DNA of 64,000 bases from an uncultured Spirochaetales bacterium. Its GTDB lineage: Bacteria; Spirochaetota; Spirochaetia; Sphaerochaetales; Sphaerochaetaceae. The stretch spans positions 1 to 64,000 of the forward strand of contig CALXRC010000002.1 of NCBI GenBank assembly GCA_944390865.1. Reading direction: 5' to 3'. Below are positions 15,886 to 24,737 of the stretch, piece after piece; position 1 is the stretch's first letter, and every line of letters starts with the position of its first letter. The position numbers were made by a program, and so were the translations under genes. A model generated the notes under the pieces. The model had not been told where the DNA came from and did no database searches. It saw only the letters and a program-made list of their open reading frames with translations.

Positions 15886-18755
15886 CAGTGCATATCCCCC
15901 CATCGCTGTGCTGACTCAATGCCTACTCTCAGAGGAACAGAAAGCTTTTCAGCTCCCTCCATCTCAGTGCGCACGAGGGCCTTGATCCTGTCAAGTTCCT
16001 CAGGGGGAACTTCGAAAATCAGCTCATCATGCACCTGAAGCAGCATTCTGGTCTTATAGCCGCCCGCCTTCAGGGCCTCTGCTATGCTTATCATGGCCTT
16101 CTTCATCAGCTCAGCGGCAGAGCCCTGAATGATCGTGTTCAGCGCGACACGCTCAGCAGCAGCGGCAACTGTCTTGTTGCGGCTGTTGATTCCCATCACA
16201 GTGCGCTCATGACCACCGAGAGTGCGCACAAAGCCCTTCTCTCTGGCTTCGCAGACGACCTTGTCCACGTAGGAGCGGACCTGATGATAGCGCTCAAAAT
16301 ACTTTTCAATGAAAGTCTTCGCATCAGAGCGGCTGATTCCAAGCTCTCCGGAAAGGCGGAAGGCCGACATGCCGTACATGATTCCGAAGTTGATTGTCTT
16401 GGCTATCCTGCGCTGATCGGCAGTGACCTCCTCAGGAGACCTGTCGAAGATGAGGCTTGCAGTATAGCGGTGGACATCTCCTCCTTCGATGAAGGCCTTC
16501 CTCAGCTCCTCATCCTGAGACATGTGGGCCAGGACCACCAGCTCAATCTGGGAATAGTCAGCAGACAGGAAGAGCCAGCCGTCCTGAGCACAGAAAGCAG
16601 AGCGTATCAGCCTACCGTCTTCACTGCGGATCGGGATGTTCTGCAGATTCGGATTCTTGCTTGAAAGCCTTCCAGTAGCTGTTCCCGTCTGCAGGAACGA
16701 GGTATGAATCCTGTCATTTTCATCACACATCAGAGGAAGAGTGTCAACATAGGTGCCCAGAAGCTTTGACACTGAGCGGTAGGAGAGAATCCTGTTGATT
16801 ATCGGGTGCTCTCCCTTCAGGGCCTCAAGCGTATCTGTGGCTGTGGAATAGCCGCGCTGCGTGCGTTTCCCGCTCTGCAGTCCGAGCTCCTCAAACAGCA
16901 CAGCTCCGAGCTGCTGGGTGCTGTTGATGTTGAACTCATGGCCGGCATCGGCCCAGATCTCCTTCTCCAGCTGGCTCTGGCGGAGCGAGAACTTCTCATC
17001 AAGCTCCTTCATGAATGCCCTGTCAAGATGTACGCCGGCCTCCTCCATGCCCGCAAGCACCCTGATCAGTCCGTTCTCATATGTCTCATAAACTGAAAGC
17101 AGGCCGCGCTTCTCCAGCTCAGACCTGAAGTGAAGATAAAGCCGGTAAGCAAGATCAGCATCCTCAGCAGAATACTTCAGGGCAATGTCCGCGGGGACTG
17201 CGGAGAAATCCTCGCCGTGAGGGACAATATCATCATAACTCACTGCCTCATAGGCCAGATAACGCAGGGCAAGGGCTTCAAGGCTGTAGCCGGGAGCCGA
17301 GGAATCCAGCAGCCATGCCATAAGCATGGTGTCGAAAAGAGGCACGGCATCGCAGCCGAGGTGATGCAGCACCTGAAGGTCGAACTTGAGATTCTGGCCG
17401 ACAAGTTTCAGCCTGCCGCTGGAAAACCACTTGTCAAACAAGGCCACGGCATCAGACAGGCTCAGGTAGTCCTGTCCTGCGGCCTTCAGGGGGCAGTAGA
17501 AGGCTTTCTTCTTCTCATAAGAGAAAGAAAAGGCCACAAGATCAGCATTTCTCGCATCAAGGCTGCTTGTCTCTGTGTCAAAGGCAATGACCCCGCCTGC
17601 CCTGCAGGCATCCTCAAAATAGGCATCTATTGTCCTGATGTCGTCAAGCTGTCTGTATTCGCCCAGTCCGAGAAGGCTCCTGTCCTGACAGAGATCCTTT
17701 GAAGGGCTGTCCTCTTCTGCAATGGCAGCCGCCTTCTCCTTCACTTCTGCCTTATACCCTGAAGCAAGCGCAGAAGCCGTCTTGGCCAGCGAGGTGCAGT
17801 TATGCTTTCTGAAAATGTCCACAGCACTCTGATAGTCAATCGTGCTTGTCATGAACTCAGGACTGTCAAAGGTATCAAGCGTGAAGACATCAAGCCTGAG
17901 CCTGACCAGCTCTCTGGAAAGCAGCGCGCTCTCTTTTCCGCTTTCAAGCTTTTCCCTGAGTCCTTTCGGCAGAGAGTCCAGATGGCGGTAAATCCCGTCA
18001 AGGGAAACATATTCCTCCAGCAGCTTCACAGCTCCCTTTTCTCCTATTCCCCTGACTCCGGGAACATTGTCAGAACTGTCGCCGAGCAGCGAAAGGTAGT
18101 CAACGATCTGGGAGGGAAGAATGCCAAATTCCTGTCTGACTTCCTCAGGCCCGAAAAGAGTGTATTTCGGCTGGTTCTTCTTCGGCGGACGCAGTGCGCT
18201 GACACGCTCATCAACAAGCTGCAGCAGGTCCTTGTCGCCAGTGACCATCACTGTCTCAATGCCCAGGCGGGAGGCATTAGCGCAAAGTGTGGCGATGAGA
18301 TCATCAGCCTCAAAGCCCTCTTTTGCCATATAAGGGATATTCAGCCTGTCAAGCGCATCCATGATGAGGGGCACCTGAGAGTGCAGATCCTGCGGGGCAG
18401 CCTCCCTGTTTGCCTTATACGGGGCATACATCTTGTGCCTGAATGTCGGCCCCTTGCTGTCCATGGCTATGACAAAATAATCAAACTTATACTCACGGAT
18501 CAGCATGAATATTGTGTTGAAAAAGCCGAAGAAGGCGGAAACGTTGTTGCCTTCTCCATCTGTCAGCGGGCGGGTCAGAAAGGCGAAATAGCTGCGGTAG
18601 ATCAGCGAATAGCCGTCTATGATGTACAGCTTCTTTCCGTTCAGAGGCGCAAGATGCGGCTTATCTTCCTTCTTTTCCTTTTTCTCCGGTTTTTCCATCA
18701 CAGTCTGAGCCAGCTTTTCCTGGTCAAGGTCTTCTTCGCTGAACAGTTCGTCCAT
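15885..18755 (-). CDS. polA: DNA polymerase I
   Basis: 956 aa. A 40-residue charged Lys/Glu N-terminal extension precedes the 5'-3' exonuclease domain (IDGYSLIYRSYFAF, EADDLIATL, VTGDKDLLQLV). Next is a 3'-5' exonuclease domain with an intact FDTET motif, so proofreading is probably active. The C-terminal polymerase has SADYSQIEL, the O-helix RRIAKTINFGIMYG and QVHDELIFEV. It processes Okazaki fragments and repairs DNA. The ATG at 18755 was chosen because GGAG lies 8 nt upstream; a TTG at 18776 lies inside the preceding gene. Four nt separate it from the upstream hydrolase gene, and it overlaps coaE. Confidence 0.96.
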   Translation of the reverse strand: MDELFSEEDLDQEKLAQTVMEKPEKKEKKEDKPHLAPLNGKKLYIIDGYSLIYRSYFAFLTRPLTDGEGNNVSAFFGFFNTIFMLIREYKFDYFVIAMDSKGPTFRHKMYAPYKANREAAPQDLHSQVPLIMDALDRLNIPYMAKEGFEADDLIATLCANASRLGIETVMVTGDKDLLQLVDERVSALRPPKKNQPKYTLFGPEEVRQEFGILPSQIVDYLSLLGDSSDNVPGVRGIGEKGAVKLLEEYVSLDGIYRHLDSLPKGLREKLESGKESALLSRELVRLRLDVFTLDTFDSPEFMTSTIDYQSAVDIFRKHNCTSLAKTASALASGYKAEVKEKAAAIAEEDSPSKDLCQDRSLLGLGEYRQLDDIRTIDAYFEDACRAGGVIAFDTETSSLDARNADLVAFSFSYEKKKAFYCPLKAAGQDYLSLSDAVALFDKWFSSGRLKLVGQNLKFDLQVLHHLGCDAVPLFDTMLMAWLLDSSAPGYSLEALALRYLAYEAVSYDDIVPHGEDFSAVPADIALKYSAEDADLAYRLYLHFRSELEKRGLLSVYETYENGLIRVLAGMEEAGVHLDRAFMKELDEKFSLRQSQLEKEIWADAGHEFNINSTQQLGAVLFEELGLQSGKRTQRGYSTATDTLEALKGEHPIINRILSYRSVSKLLGTYVDTLPLMCDENDRIHTSFLQTGTATGRLSSKNPNLQNIPIRSEDGRLIRSAFCAQDGWLFLSADYSQIELVVLAHMSQDEELRKAFIEGGDVHRYTASLIFDRSPEEVTADQRRIAKTINFGIMYGMSAFRLSGELGISRSDAKTFIEKYFERYHQVRSYVDKVVCEAREKGFVRTLGGHERTVMGINSRNKTVAAAAERVALNTIIQGSAAELMKKAMISIAEALKAGGYKTRMLLQVHDELIFEVPPEELDRIKALVRTEMEGAEKLSVPLRVGIESAQRWGDMH

Positions 18756-18759
18756 AGCA

Positions 18760-19527
18760 TCACTCCAGATTCTCAAGTCTCAGTCCGTCATAGGCGCTGA
18801 AGGCGTCGGGATAAAGCGAATCAATTTCGCTGCAGCTTGTCTCATGATTGATATGGGTAAAGTAAATCGTCTCTGCCCCTATCCTCTTTCCGGCATCATA
18901 AGCCTCCTGGAAGCAGAAATGGGCGCCATGAGGTCTCTTTCTCAGTCCGCCTATTGCCAGAATGCGCACTCCCTTCAGGGCATCAAAGACTTCATCCGGG
19001 ATATAAGTGCAGTCTGTGATGTAAGCAAAGGAGGAAAACCTGTAGCCGTAAATAGGCATGTGAGTCATCCTTCCATGCTCGACAGGAAGAGGAATGACGT
19101 TTATGCCGGCAATGCTGACGCTTTCAAGCGGAGCAAGCTCGACAGCACACAGATGAGGATTGCCCGGATAGGAGCTTTCATCAAAGGCATAGCTGTAGTG
19201 CGTCTCAATATACTTCAGCGTAGGTCCGTTGGAATAGACAGTCATGTTCTTCTTCTGGGAGAAGACCCTCAGGTCATCAATGCCGGAAAGATGATCTGCA
19301 TGGGAATGTGTGTACAGCACAGCATCCAGATGATCAATATTCTCCCTCAGGAGCTGAAGCCTGAACTCGTATCCTGTATCAACGACAATCCTGCTGCCCC
19401 TGTCCTCCACAAGAATCGAGGAACGGTAGCGCTTGTCCCTGCTGTCAGTGCTGGTGCATACCGGACAATGGCAGCCTATCACAGGAATACCGTGGCTTGT
19501 GCCTGTTCCCAGAAATGTAACTCTCAT
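18760..19527 (-). CDS. MBL-fold metal-dependent hydrolase, PhnP-like
   Basis: 255 aa. Starts MRVTFLGTGTSHGIPVIGC; the CHCPVC motif near residue 19 resembles the PhnP structural zinc site. The metallo-beta-lactamase motif HSHADHLSG sits near residue 95, with further metal ligands PVEHGRM and ITDCTY. PhnP enzymes are cyclic phosphodiesterases; related proteins act on cyclic nucleotides or lipoate-type substrates. No phn genes are nearby, so the substrate is unknown. First gene of the run to polA and coaE. Confidence 0.8.
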   Translation of the reverse strand: MRVTFLGTGTSHGIPVIGCHCPVCTSTDSRDKRYRSSILVEDRGSRIVVDTGYEFRLQLLRENIDHLDAVLYTHSHADHLSGIDDLRVFSQKKNMTVYSNGPTLKYIETHYSYAFDESSYPGNPHLCAVELAPLESVSIAGINVIPLPVEHGRMTHMPIYGYRFSSFAYITDCTYIPDEVFDALKGVRILAIGGLRKRPHGAHFCFQEAYDAGKRIGAETIYFTHINHETSCSEIDSLYPDAFSAYDGLRLENLE

Positions 19528-19579
19528 AATGCGTACATGTTACCACACAAACTGCTCTTGAGAACAGGCGGAGAGCGGC

Positions 19580-21475
19580 TCAGCCCTTCCAGATCTCAGA
19601 TGAGGCATCCGAAGGCATTCTCCAGTCTGAGCGCGGAGACAGGGTCACAGAGCCGACCTTAGGGCCATCAGGCAGACAGGAACGCTTGAACTGCTGACTG
19701 AAGAAGCGCCTGAAGAAATTATCCAGCCATTTGTCAATGACAGGGCGTTCATAGACCTCCTCAAAAGTCTGATAAGCCAGCCGCCTGATCTTCTCCTTCG
19801 AGAATGAACAGCGCACAAAATAATAGAGGAAGAAATCATGCAGCTCATACGGACCGACCAGGTCTTCTGTCACCTGCCTTATTGTGCCGTCCTCATTTGC
19901 AGGAAGGAGCTCAGGAGATACAGGCGTGTCCAGAATATCATAAAGGACAGCGCCGCTGGCTGAGAAATCAGAAGAGGCGAACCAGCGTACAAGATAGCGC
20001 ACAAGCGTCTTGGGAACCGAAGCGTTGACTGCGTACATGCTCATGTGATCACCGTTGTATGTGGCCCATCCGAGCGCCAGCTCCGACAGATCGCCGGTTC
20101 CGATGACAAGAGATCCTGTCTTGTTTGCCAGATCCATCAGCACCTGCGTCCTTTCCCTGGCCTGAGCATTCTCATATGTCACATCGTAGCAGTCCTCAGC
20201 CTGTCCTATGTCCCTGAAGTGAGACAGCACTGAGGCCTTGATATCAATCTCGCTGAAAGAGACGCCGAGTGAGCCTGCAAGGAGCTTCGCATTATTGTTC
20301 GTGCGCTTTGTCGTCCCGAAGCAGGGCATTGTGACAGCCAGGATATCCTTTCTGTCCCTGGAAAGAAGATCGAAAGCCTTTACAGTCACAAGCAGCGCCA
20401 GAGTTGAGTCAAGACCGCCTGACAGTCCGATGACAGCACCCCTGGCTCCTGTGTGCTGCAGCCGCTTCTTCAGGCCGAGCGCCTGAAGACGGATGATCTT
20501 CTCACAGCGTTTTGCCACCTCGCCTTCATCAGCAGGGACAAAGGGAAAGCGCGGATACTTTCTTGTCAGCCAGGTGCTGTCCAGGTCAAAGTGCGTCTCA
20601 ATGCTCACATATCCAGATACGGCAGAGCCGGGGAAAGTGGAATGCTTCATCCTCTCGCCTGCGAGGAAGGAAAGGTCAAGCTCGCTTTCAAGGATCGTGC
20701 CGGTCTCAAAATTCTGCTGGGCAAGAATTCTTCCATTTTCAGCGATGAGGCTGTGGCCTGTGAAGACCATATCGGTTGAGCTCTCGCCCTCTCCCGCTCC
20801 CGCGTATACATAGCCACAGATCAGGCGGGCGCTCTGCATTGAGACAAGCGCCTGCCTGTACTCACTCTTTCCGATGATCTCGTCGCTTGCCGAGAGATTC
20901 GCAATGACAGTGGCACCTGCCATGGCATGACGGACAGACGGGCTGTCCGCAACCCAGAGATCCTCACAGATCTCAACAGCAAGGACAAAGTCCCTCATGC
21001 TGTCGCAGCGGATCAGGATATCGGTCCCGAAAGGCACGCGGCTGTCACCAAAGGGGATTTCAGTCACCTGACTGGGGGCTGGAGAAAACCAGCGTCCCTC
21101 GTAAAACTCTCCGTAAGTGGGAATGTTCTTTTTGGGGATAAAGGCCAGGACACGGCCGTGATGGACAACGGCTGCGCTGTTGTAGAGCTTGGAGCCGCAT
21201 CGCAGAGGAAGGCCGAGGACAGAAAGCACGTCTGTATCCCGGCTCTGGCGGCAGATCTCCTTCAGGCCTTCCATGGCGCTGTCAAGCAGATCTGAGGAAA
21301 AGACCAGATCGCCAAGGGTATAGCCGGTAATGCACAGCTCGGGAAAGACAAGAAGCTTGATCTTCTTCTCCTGGGCAGAACGGATAAGGCCGACAATCTT
21401 CTCCACATTGTCAGCAACGCCAGCAACACTCACATAAGGGCTCACGGCCCCTGTCTTCAAATAGCCGTCTTTCAT
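19580..21475 (-). CDS. nadE: Glutamine-dependent NAD+ synthetase
   Basis: 631 aa, two domains. The N-terminal nitrilase-type glutaminase has the Glu-Lys-Cys triad (FPELC Glu46, FIPKKNIPTYGEFYEGRWF, VEICEDLW). The C-terminal synthetase carries the PP-loop GLSGGLDSTLALL and the GTGDLSELALGW segment. It amidates nicotinic acid adenine dinucleotide with glutamine-derived ammonia. Length and both active centres are complete. Start at 21475; no strong RBS. It is divergent from the GH2 gene with an 88-nt gap. Confidence 0.95.
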   Translation of the reverse strand: MKDGYLKTGAVSPYVSVAGVADNVEKIVGLIRSAQEKKIKLLVFPELCITGYTLGDLVFSSDLLDSAMEGLKEICRQSRDTDVLSVLGLPLRCGSKLYNSAAVVHHGRVLAFIPKKNIPTYGEFYEGRWFSPAPSQVTEIPFGDSRVPFGTDILIRCDSMRDFVLAVEICEDLWVADSPSVRHAMAGATVIANLSASDEIIGKSEYRQALVSMQSARLICGYVYAGAGEGESSTDMVFTGHSLIAENGRILAQQNFETGTILESELDLSFLAGERMKHSTFPGSAVSGYVSIETHFDLDSTWLTRKYPRFPFVPADEGEVAKRCEKIIRLQALGLKKRLQHTGARGAVIGLSGGLDSTLALLVTVKAFDLLSRDRKDILAVTMPCFGTTKRTNNNAKLLAGSLGVSFSEIDIKASVLSHFRDIGQAEDCYDVTYENAQARERTQVLMDLANKTGSLVIGTGDLSELALGWATYNGDHMSMYAVNASVPKTLVRYLVRWFASSDFSASGAVLYDILDTPVSPELLPANEDGTIRQVTEDLVGPYELHDFFLYYFVRCSFSKEKIRRLAYQTFEEVYERPVIDKWLDNFFRRFFSQQFKRSCLPDGPKVGSVTLSPRSDWRMPSDASSEIWKG

Positions 21476-21528
21476 ACTAGCCTGAGTTTAGCACAATAGC
21501 CGAAAGGATACAGCAGGAAGAAAACTTT

Positions 21529-21556
21529 TTGCTTTTGGTTTTTCTGCTGATATACT
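21529..21556 (+). promoter_or_regulatory. Sigma-70-type promoter of the GH2 gene
   Basis: -35 TTGCTT (21529-21534), 16-nt spacer, -10 TATACT (21551-21556). The start codon at 21564 is only 7 nt beyond the -10 box and has no Shine-Dalgarno, so the predicted transcript would begin at or next to the ATG (leaderless). Confidence 0.5.
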
Positions 21557-21563
21557 CTATGTT

Positions 21564-23975
21564 ATGAACACAATAACACTTGACGGGACCTGGCATCTCA
21601 GGGCCCTCGATAAAGATATCATCCGCTCCTGCTGCCCGCGCCTGGACGGCACAGAGCTTGAGTTCACCCTTCCAAATGACATTCACTCAGTACTTCTTGA
21701 CCATGGCCTGATTGACGACCCCTTCACCGGACAGAACGCCCTCAAAAGCAGCTTCATAACAAAAACAGGCTGGCAGATGCGCAAGAGTTTTTCCTTCAGC
21801 AGGACTCAGGGACAGCGCACAGTCCTCTCCCTGTCAGGACTGGACTGCATCGCCTCAGTCAGCCTGAACGGAAACACAGTAGGCCAGGCAGACAATGCTT
21901 TCAGACGCTGGCTGATGGATGTGACAAATGAACTCAGAGACGGGGAAAATGAACTGGTGATAACGTTTTCCGCCCTTGATGAGGAAATTGACAGGCTGAA
22001 AAGAGAGGGAAAGAATCTCAGGCCGGCAAGCCTTGTCAGGAAGTCAGCAAGGCATTTCGGGCCCTACTCCATCACTCCTGAAGGCATTTACGAACCAGTA
22101 AGGCTCATCAGCGACGAAGTCCTGTTTGTAAAGAGCTGGAACTGCATTCCGCGCCTTGTCAGCCACAACTGGATAATGAAGGTCGAGATCACGGCTGATG
22201 TCTTCTGTGAGGCTGATGTCAGCTTCTCAGTATCTGTTGCGATGCGCACTGAACAGACAGTGACGCACGTGAGGAGGGGGCAGGAAAATTACTCGTTCAC
22301 ATTCACAATACCTGAAGAGGACGTGGCAAGATGGGAGCCTGCGGGCATGGGAGGACAGCACCTCTACCCCCTGGACATCACGTTCGCATCCTACAGCGAC
22401 AAGAGAATGATTGCCTTCAGGACTGTCAGCCTCGTAAGCGAAGAAGACAGCGCAGGCAGGTCTTTCATCCTGCTTGTCAATGACAGGCCAGTATTCATAA
22501 AGGGAATGATCTGGACCGGCCTTGACATACTTCCCTCAAGGCTGAATCCCACACGCTGCATCAGGGCGCTTCAGAGCGCACAGCGCTGCGGCATCAATGC
22601 GATCCGCGTTCACTGCAGCAGCGCCTATGAAAGCGAACTCTTCTACGACAGCTGCGACAGACTCGGACTTCTTGTCTGGCAGGACTTCATGTTTGATGAG
22701 GCAGAGTACAGTCTGAGTGAGGCTTTCATGAAGAATGTGGAAGAGGAAGTCAGGTACCAGACACTCAGGCTCATGAGCCATCCGTGTCTTGCCCTCTTCT
22801 GCGCCGGAGGCTCACCTGCAATTGCGGATCTTGATGCAAAGCAGGCTGTCAGCTATGACAGGCTGAACTACGCTGTCATAGAGCGCACGGTGAAAAGCCT
22901 TTCGCCAGATGCTGTCTACGTGCCTCACTCCCTGGCGGAGAGTCCTGACACCACAGTACGCACTCATAACAGTCCGTCATGGGGACTGAGCAGCTGCCTG
23001 GACGAGGAAAGCCTGGCAGTCATCAGCAGCGAAGAAGGCCCAGTGCCGCGCTTTGTCTGTGCAGTTTCATTCCCCTCCTTCCCGTCTCTCTCAACGATAA
23101 GCGGCTACTGCGAAGAGAAGGAGATAAACATCGCGGCAGACAGCATGATGAAGCATCAGAGCAGGACAGGAGTCTTCGAACTCATTGTCTCCTCCATTCT
23201 CGAGCATTACCGCTTCCCTGACAGCCTCGAGAAGATGGTCTATCTGTCTCAGGTAAGCCAGGCAGACATCATCTCCCGCATAATGGACAACCTGAGAAGC
23301 AGGAGTCCGCTGTGCTCCGGCGTCTTCATAAAGTCACTGACATCAAACTTCCCGGCCGCTGATGAGAGCGCTGTCGAATACTCCGGCAAATGGAAGATGC
23401 TGATGTATCAGCTGAGGAACATATTTGCTCCCATCACCACAATCTGCATAAGACAGGACAGGAAGATCCGCGTGATGGCCCAGAACGACACAGGTCAGGA
23501 GACAGAAGTCAAAGTCTCCGTGAAGTTCTCATCCTTCCATGGAGACAAGCTGAAAATGCAGGTTTTCAGAAAAGTGCTGCCCCCTCACAGCCTGACTGCT
23601 GTCAGCAGCACAGACTATTCGTTTATTAAGGACACCAGTGAGGCCTTTGCCTATGTCAAGCTCTCAACTCCCGACATCTACAGGGAAGATCTGGTCCTGC
23701 TTGAGGAGCCCAAGCGCTGCCATTTCAGGGATCCGGAGCTGAAAGTGGATGTTGCAAGGAACGGCAGGAATTTCCTTTGCACCGTCAGCTGCACCTGTCC
23801 TGCCTTCCTTGTCTGTCTGGATGCCGGTTCTCTGAAAGGCTTCTTCAGCGAAAACCTCTTCTCAATCCGTCCCACAGCCCAGAAGCTTGTGACATTCTTC
23901 AGTGAAGAGGACATTTCCATTGAGGAGTTCAAAGCCAGCCTCACGACCTTTGACCTTTACAAGGCAGGAACCTGA
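21564..23975 (+). CDS. GH2 beta-mannosidase-like protein lacking both catalytic glutamates
   Basis: 803 aa, the normal length of a GH2 beta-mannosidase, uninterrupted. N-terminal sugar-binding jelly-roll (TLDGTWHL, GLDCIASVSLNG), immunoglobulin-like middle domain, then the TIM-barrel region (VFIKGMIWTGLDILPSR, YDSCDRLGLLVWQDFMF). Where family members have LWCGNNEN (acid/base Glu), this reads LFCAGGSP, with Ser417 in place of Glu. Where they have SEFGFQSFPS (nucleophile Glu), it reads CAVSFPSFPS, with Ala500. Surrounding motifs are retained, so the alignment is convincing. No sugar transporter is adjacent; a small hydrolase lies convergently downstream. It may be a carbohydrate-binding pseudoenzyme or a repurposed enzyme. 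No signal peptide, so cytoplasmic. Confidence 0.82.
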   Translation: MNTITLDGTWHLRALDKDIIRSCCPRLDGTELEFTLPNDIHSVLLDHGLIDDPFTGQNALKSSFITKTGWQMRKSFSFSRTQGQRTVLSLSGLDCIASVSLNGNTVGQADNAFRRWLMDVTNELRDGENELVITFSALDEEIDRLKREGKNLRPASLVRKSARHFGPYSITPEGIYEPVRLISDEVLFVKSWNCIPRLVSHNWIMKVEITADVFCEADVSFSVSVAMRTEQTVTHVRRGQENYSFTFTIPEEDVARWEPAGMGGQHLYPLDITFASYSDKRMIAFRTVSLVSEEDSAGRSFILLVNDRPVFIKGMIWTGLDILPSRLNPTRCIRALQSAQRCGINAIRVHCSSAYESELFYDSCDRLGLLVWQDFMFDEAEYSLSEAFMKNVEEEVRYQTLRLMSHPCLALFCAGGSPAIADLDAKQAVSYDRLNYAVIERTVKSLSPDAVYVPHSLAESPDTTVRTHNSPSWGLSSCLDEESLAVISSEEGPVPRFVCAVSFPSFPSLSTISGYCEEKEINIAADSMMKHQSRTGVFELIVSSILEHYRFPDSLEKMVYLSQVSQADIISRIMDNLRSRSPLCSGVFIKSLTSNFPAADESAVEYSGKWKMLMYQLRNIFAPITTICIRQDRKIRVMAQNDTGQETEVKVSVKFSSFHGDKLKMQVFRKVLPPHSLTAVSSTDYSFIKDTSEAFAYVKLSTPDIYREDLVLLEEPKRCHFRDPELKVDVARNGRNFLCTVSCTCPAFLVCLDAGSLKGFFSENLFSIRPTAQKLVTFFSEEDISIEEFKASLTTFDLYKAGT

Positions 23976-24010
23976 AGCAGAGGAAGCCGGGCGTGACGGC
24001 TTCCTCCTTT

Positions 24011-24571
24011 TTACTGCCGGCGGGTGAATACAGTCTGCTCTGATTCAGCAATAAGGGGCATCAGGCGGCTGATCAGGCTGCCGTAAACACTCTCGTCTGC
24101 CTTCAGGCTGTGATCAAGGTCATGAAGGATGAACAGAGGCACAGCGTGCTCACAGGCCCAGGCTTCAAGTCTTTCTGCTGAAACGACAGCATCCTTTCCG
24201 CCTGCGGCAATGGCAAGTATCTTCTGCCTGTCATCAAACCCGGCAAGCGAGTCCAGGGGCGGAGTGAGGAGGATATGAACAGCCGGCACATTCATCAGAG
24301 CGGCCCACCTTCCTGCTGTGTGGCAGCCAAGGCTCTTTGAGATGACAAGAGGGTGCTCAGGAAGGTCCACGCCCATAAGTGCATGGATGGAAAATCCCAG
24401 GGAGATGTCCACAGCCTGATCAACTGTCTTAATCGGCTTGAAAGGAATCGAGCCGACCCAGTCGACAGGGAATATGCTGATGCCTTGTTCTGCAAGCCGG
24501 GAGAAAAGCATCTTCATCAGCTTTTCTGTGTGGCCCCATCCTGTTCCAGGGAAAAATATGCCATTCATCAT
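24011..24571 (-). CDS. Small alpha/beta-hydrolase-fold protein
   Basis: 186 aa. It has the look of a short alpha/beta hydrolase: an N-terminal strand and oxyanion-type loop (GIFFPGTGWGH), a nucleophile-elbow-like VISKSLGCHTAG with Ser in a SxSxG-type turn, and a C-terminal LFILHDLDHSL whose His could complete the triad. The ATG at 24571 follows GTGAGGG. It is convergent with the GH2 gene and downstream of the TRAP operon, separated by a terminator. Substrate unknown. Confidence 0.6.
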   Translation of the reverse strand: MMNGIFFPGTGWGHTEKLMKMLFSRLAEQGISIFPVDWVGSIPFKPIKTVDQAVDISLGFSIHALMGVDLPEHPLVISKSLGCHTAGRWAALMNVPAVHILLTPPLDSLAGFDDRQKILAIAAGGKDAVVSAERLEAWACEHAVPLFILHDLDHSLKADESVYGSLISRLMPLIAESEQTVFTRRQ

Positions 24572-24685
24572 TGCCCTCACCAGAAATGAAAAATCTTTCA
24601 GACTTAAGTTTCAGATACCTCCAATCATAAGGCAGTGAAAGCAGAAAGGAAAGCAAAATACTGTTTTTCTCAGCCGGCAGGGCAA

Positions 24686-24714
24686 ACAAAAACTGGATGC
24701 CGGCCGGCATCCAG
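24686..24714 (-). terminator. Intrinsic terminator of the TRAP operon
   Basis: A perfect 11-bp inverted repeat (CTGGATGCCGG and its complement, 24693-24714) begins 23 nt after the dctM stop and is followed on the minus strand by TTTTTGTTTG. Confidence 0.85.
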
Positions 24715-24737
24715 TCCTGATGTACCCAATCCTTGAA

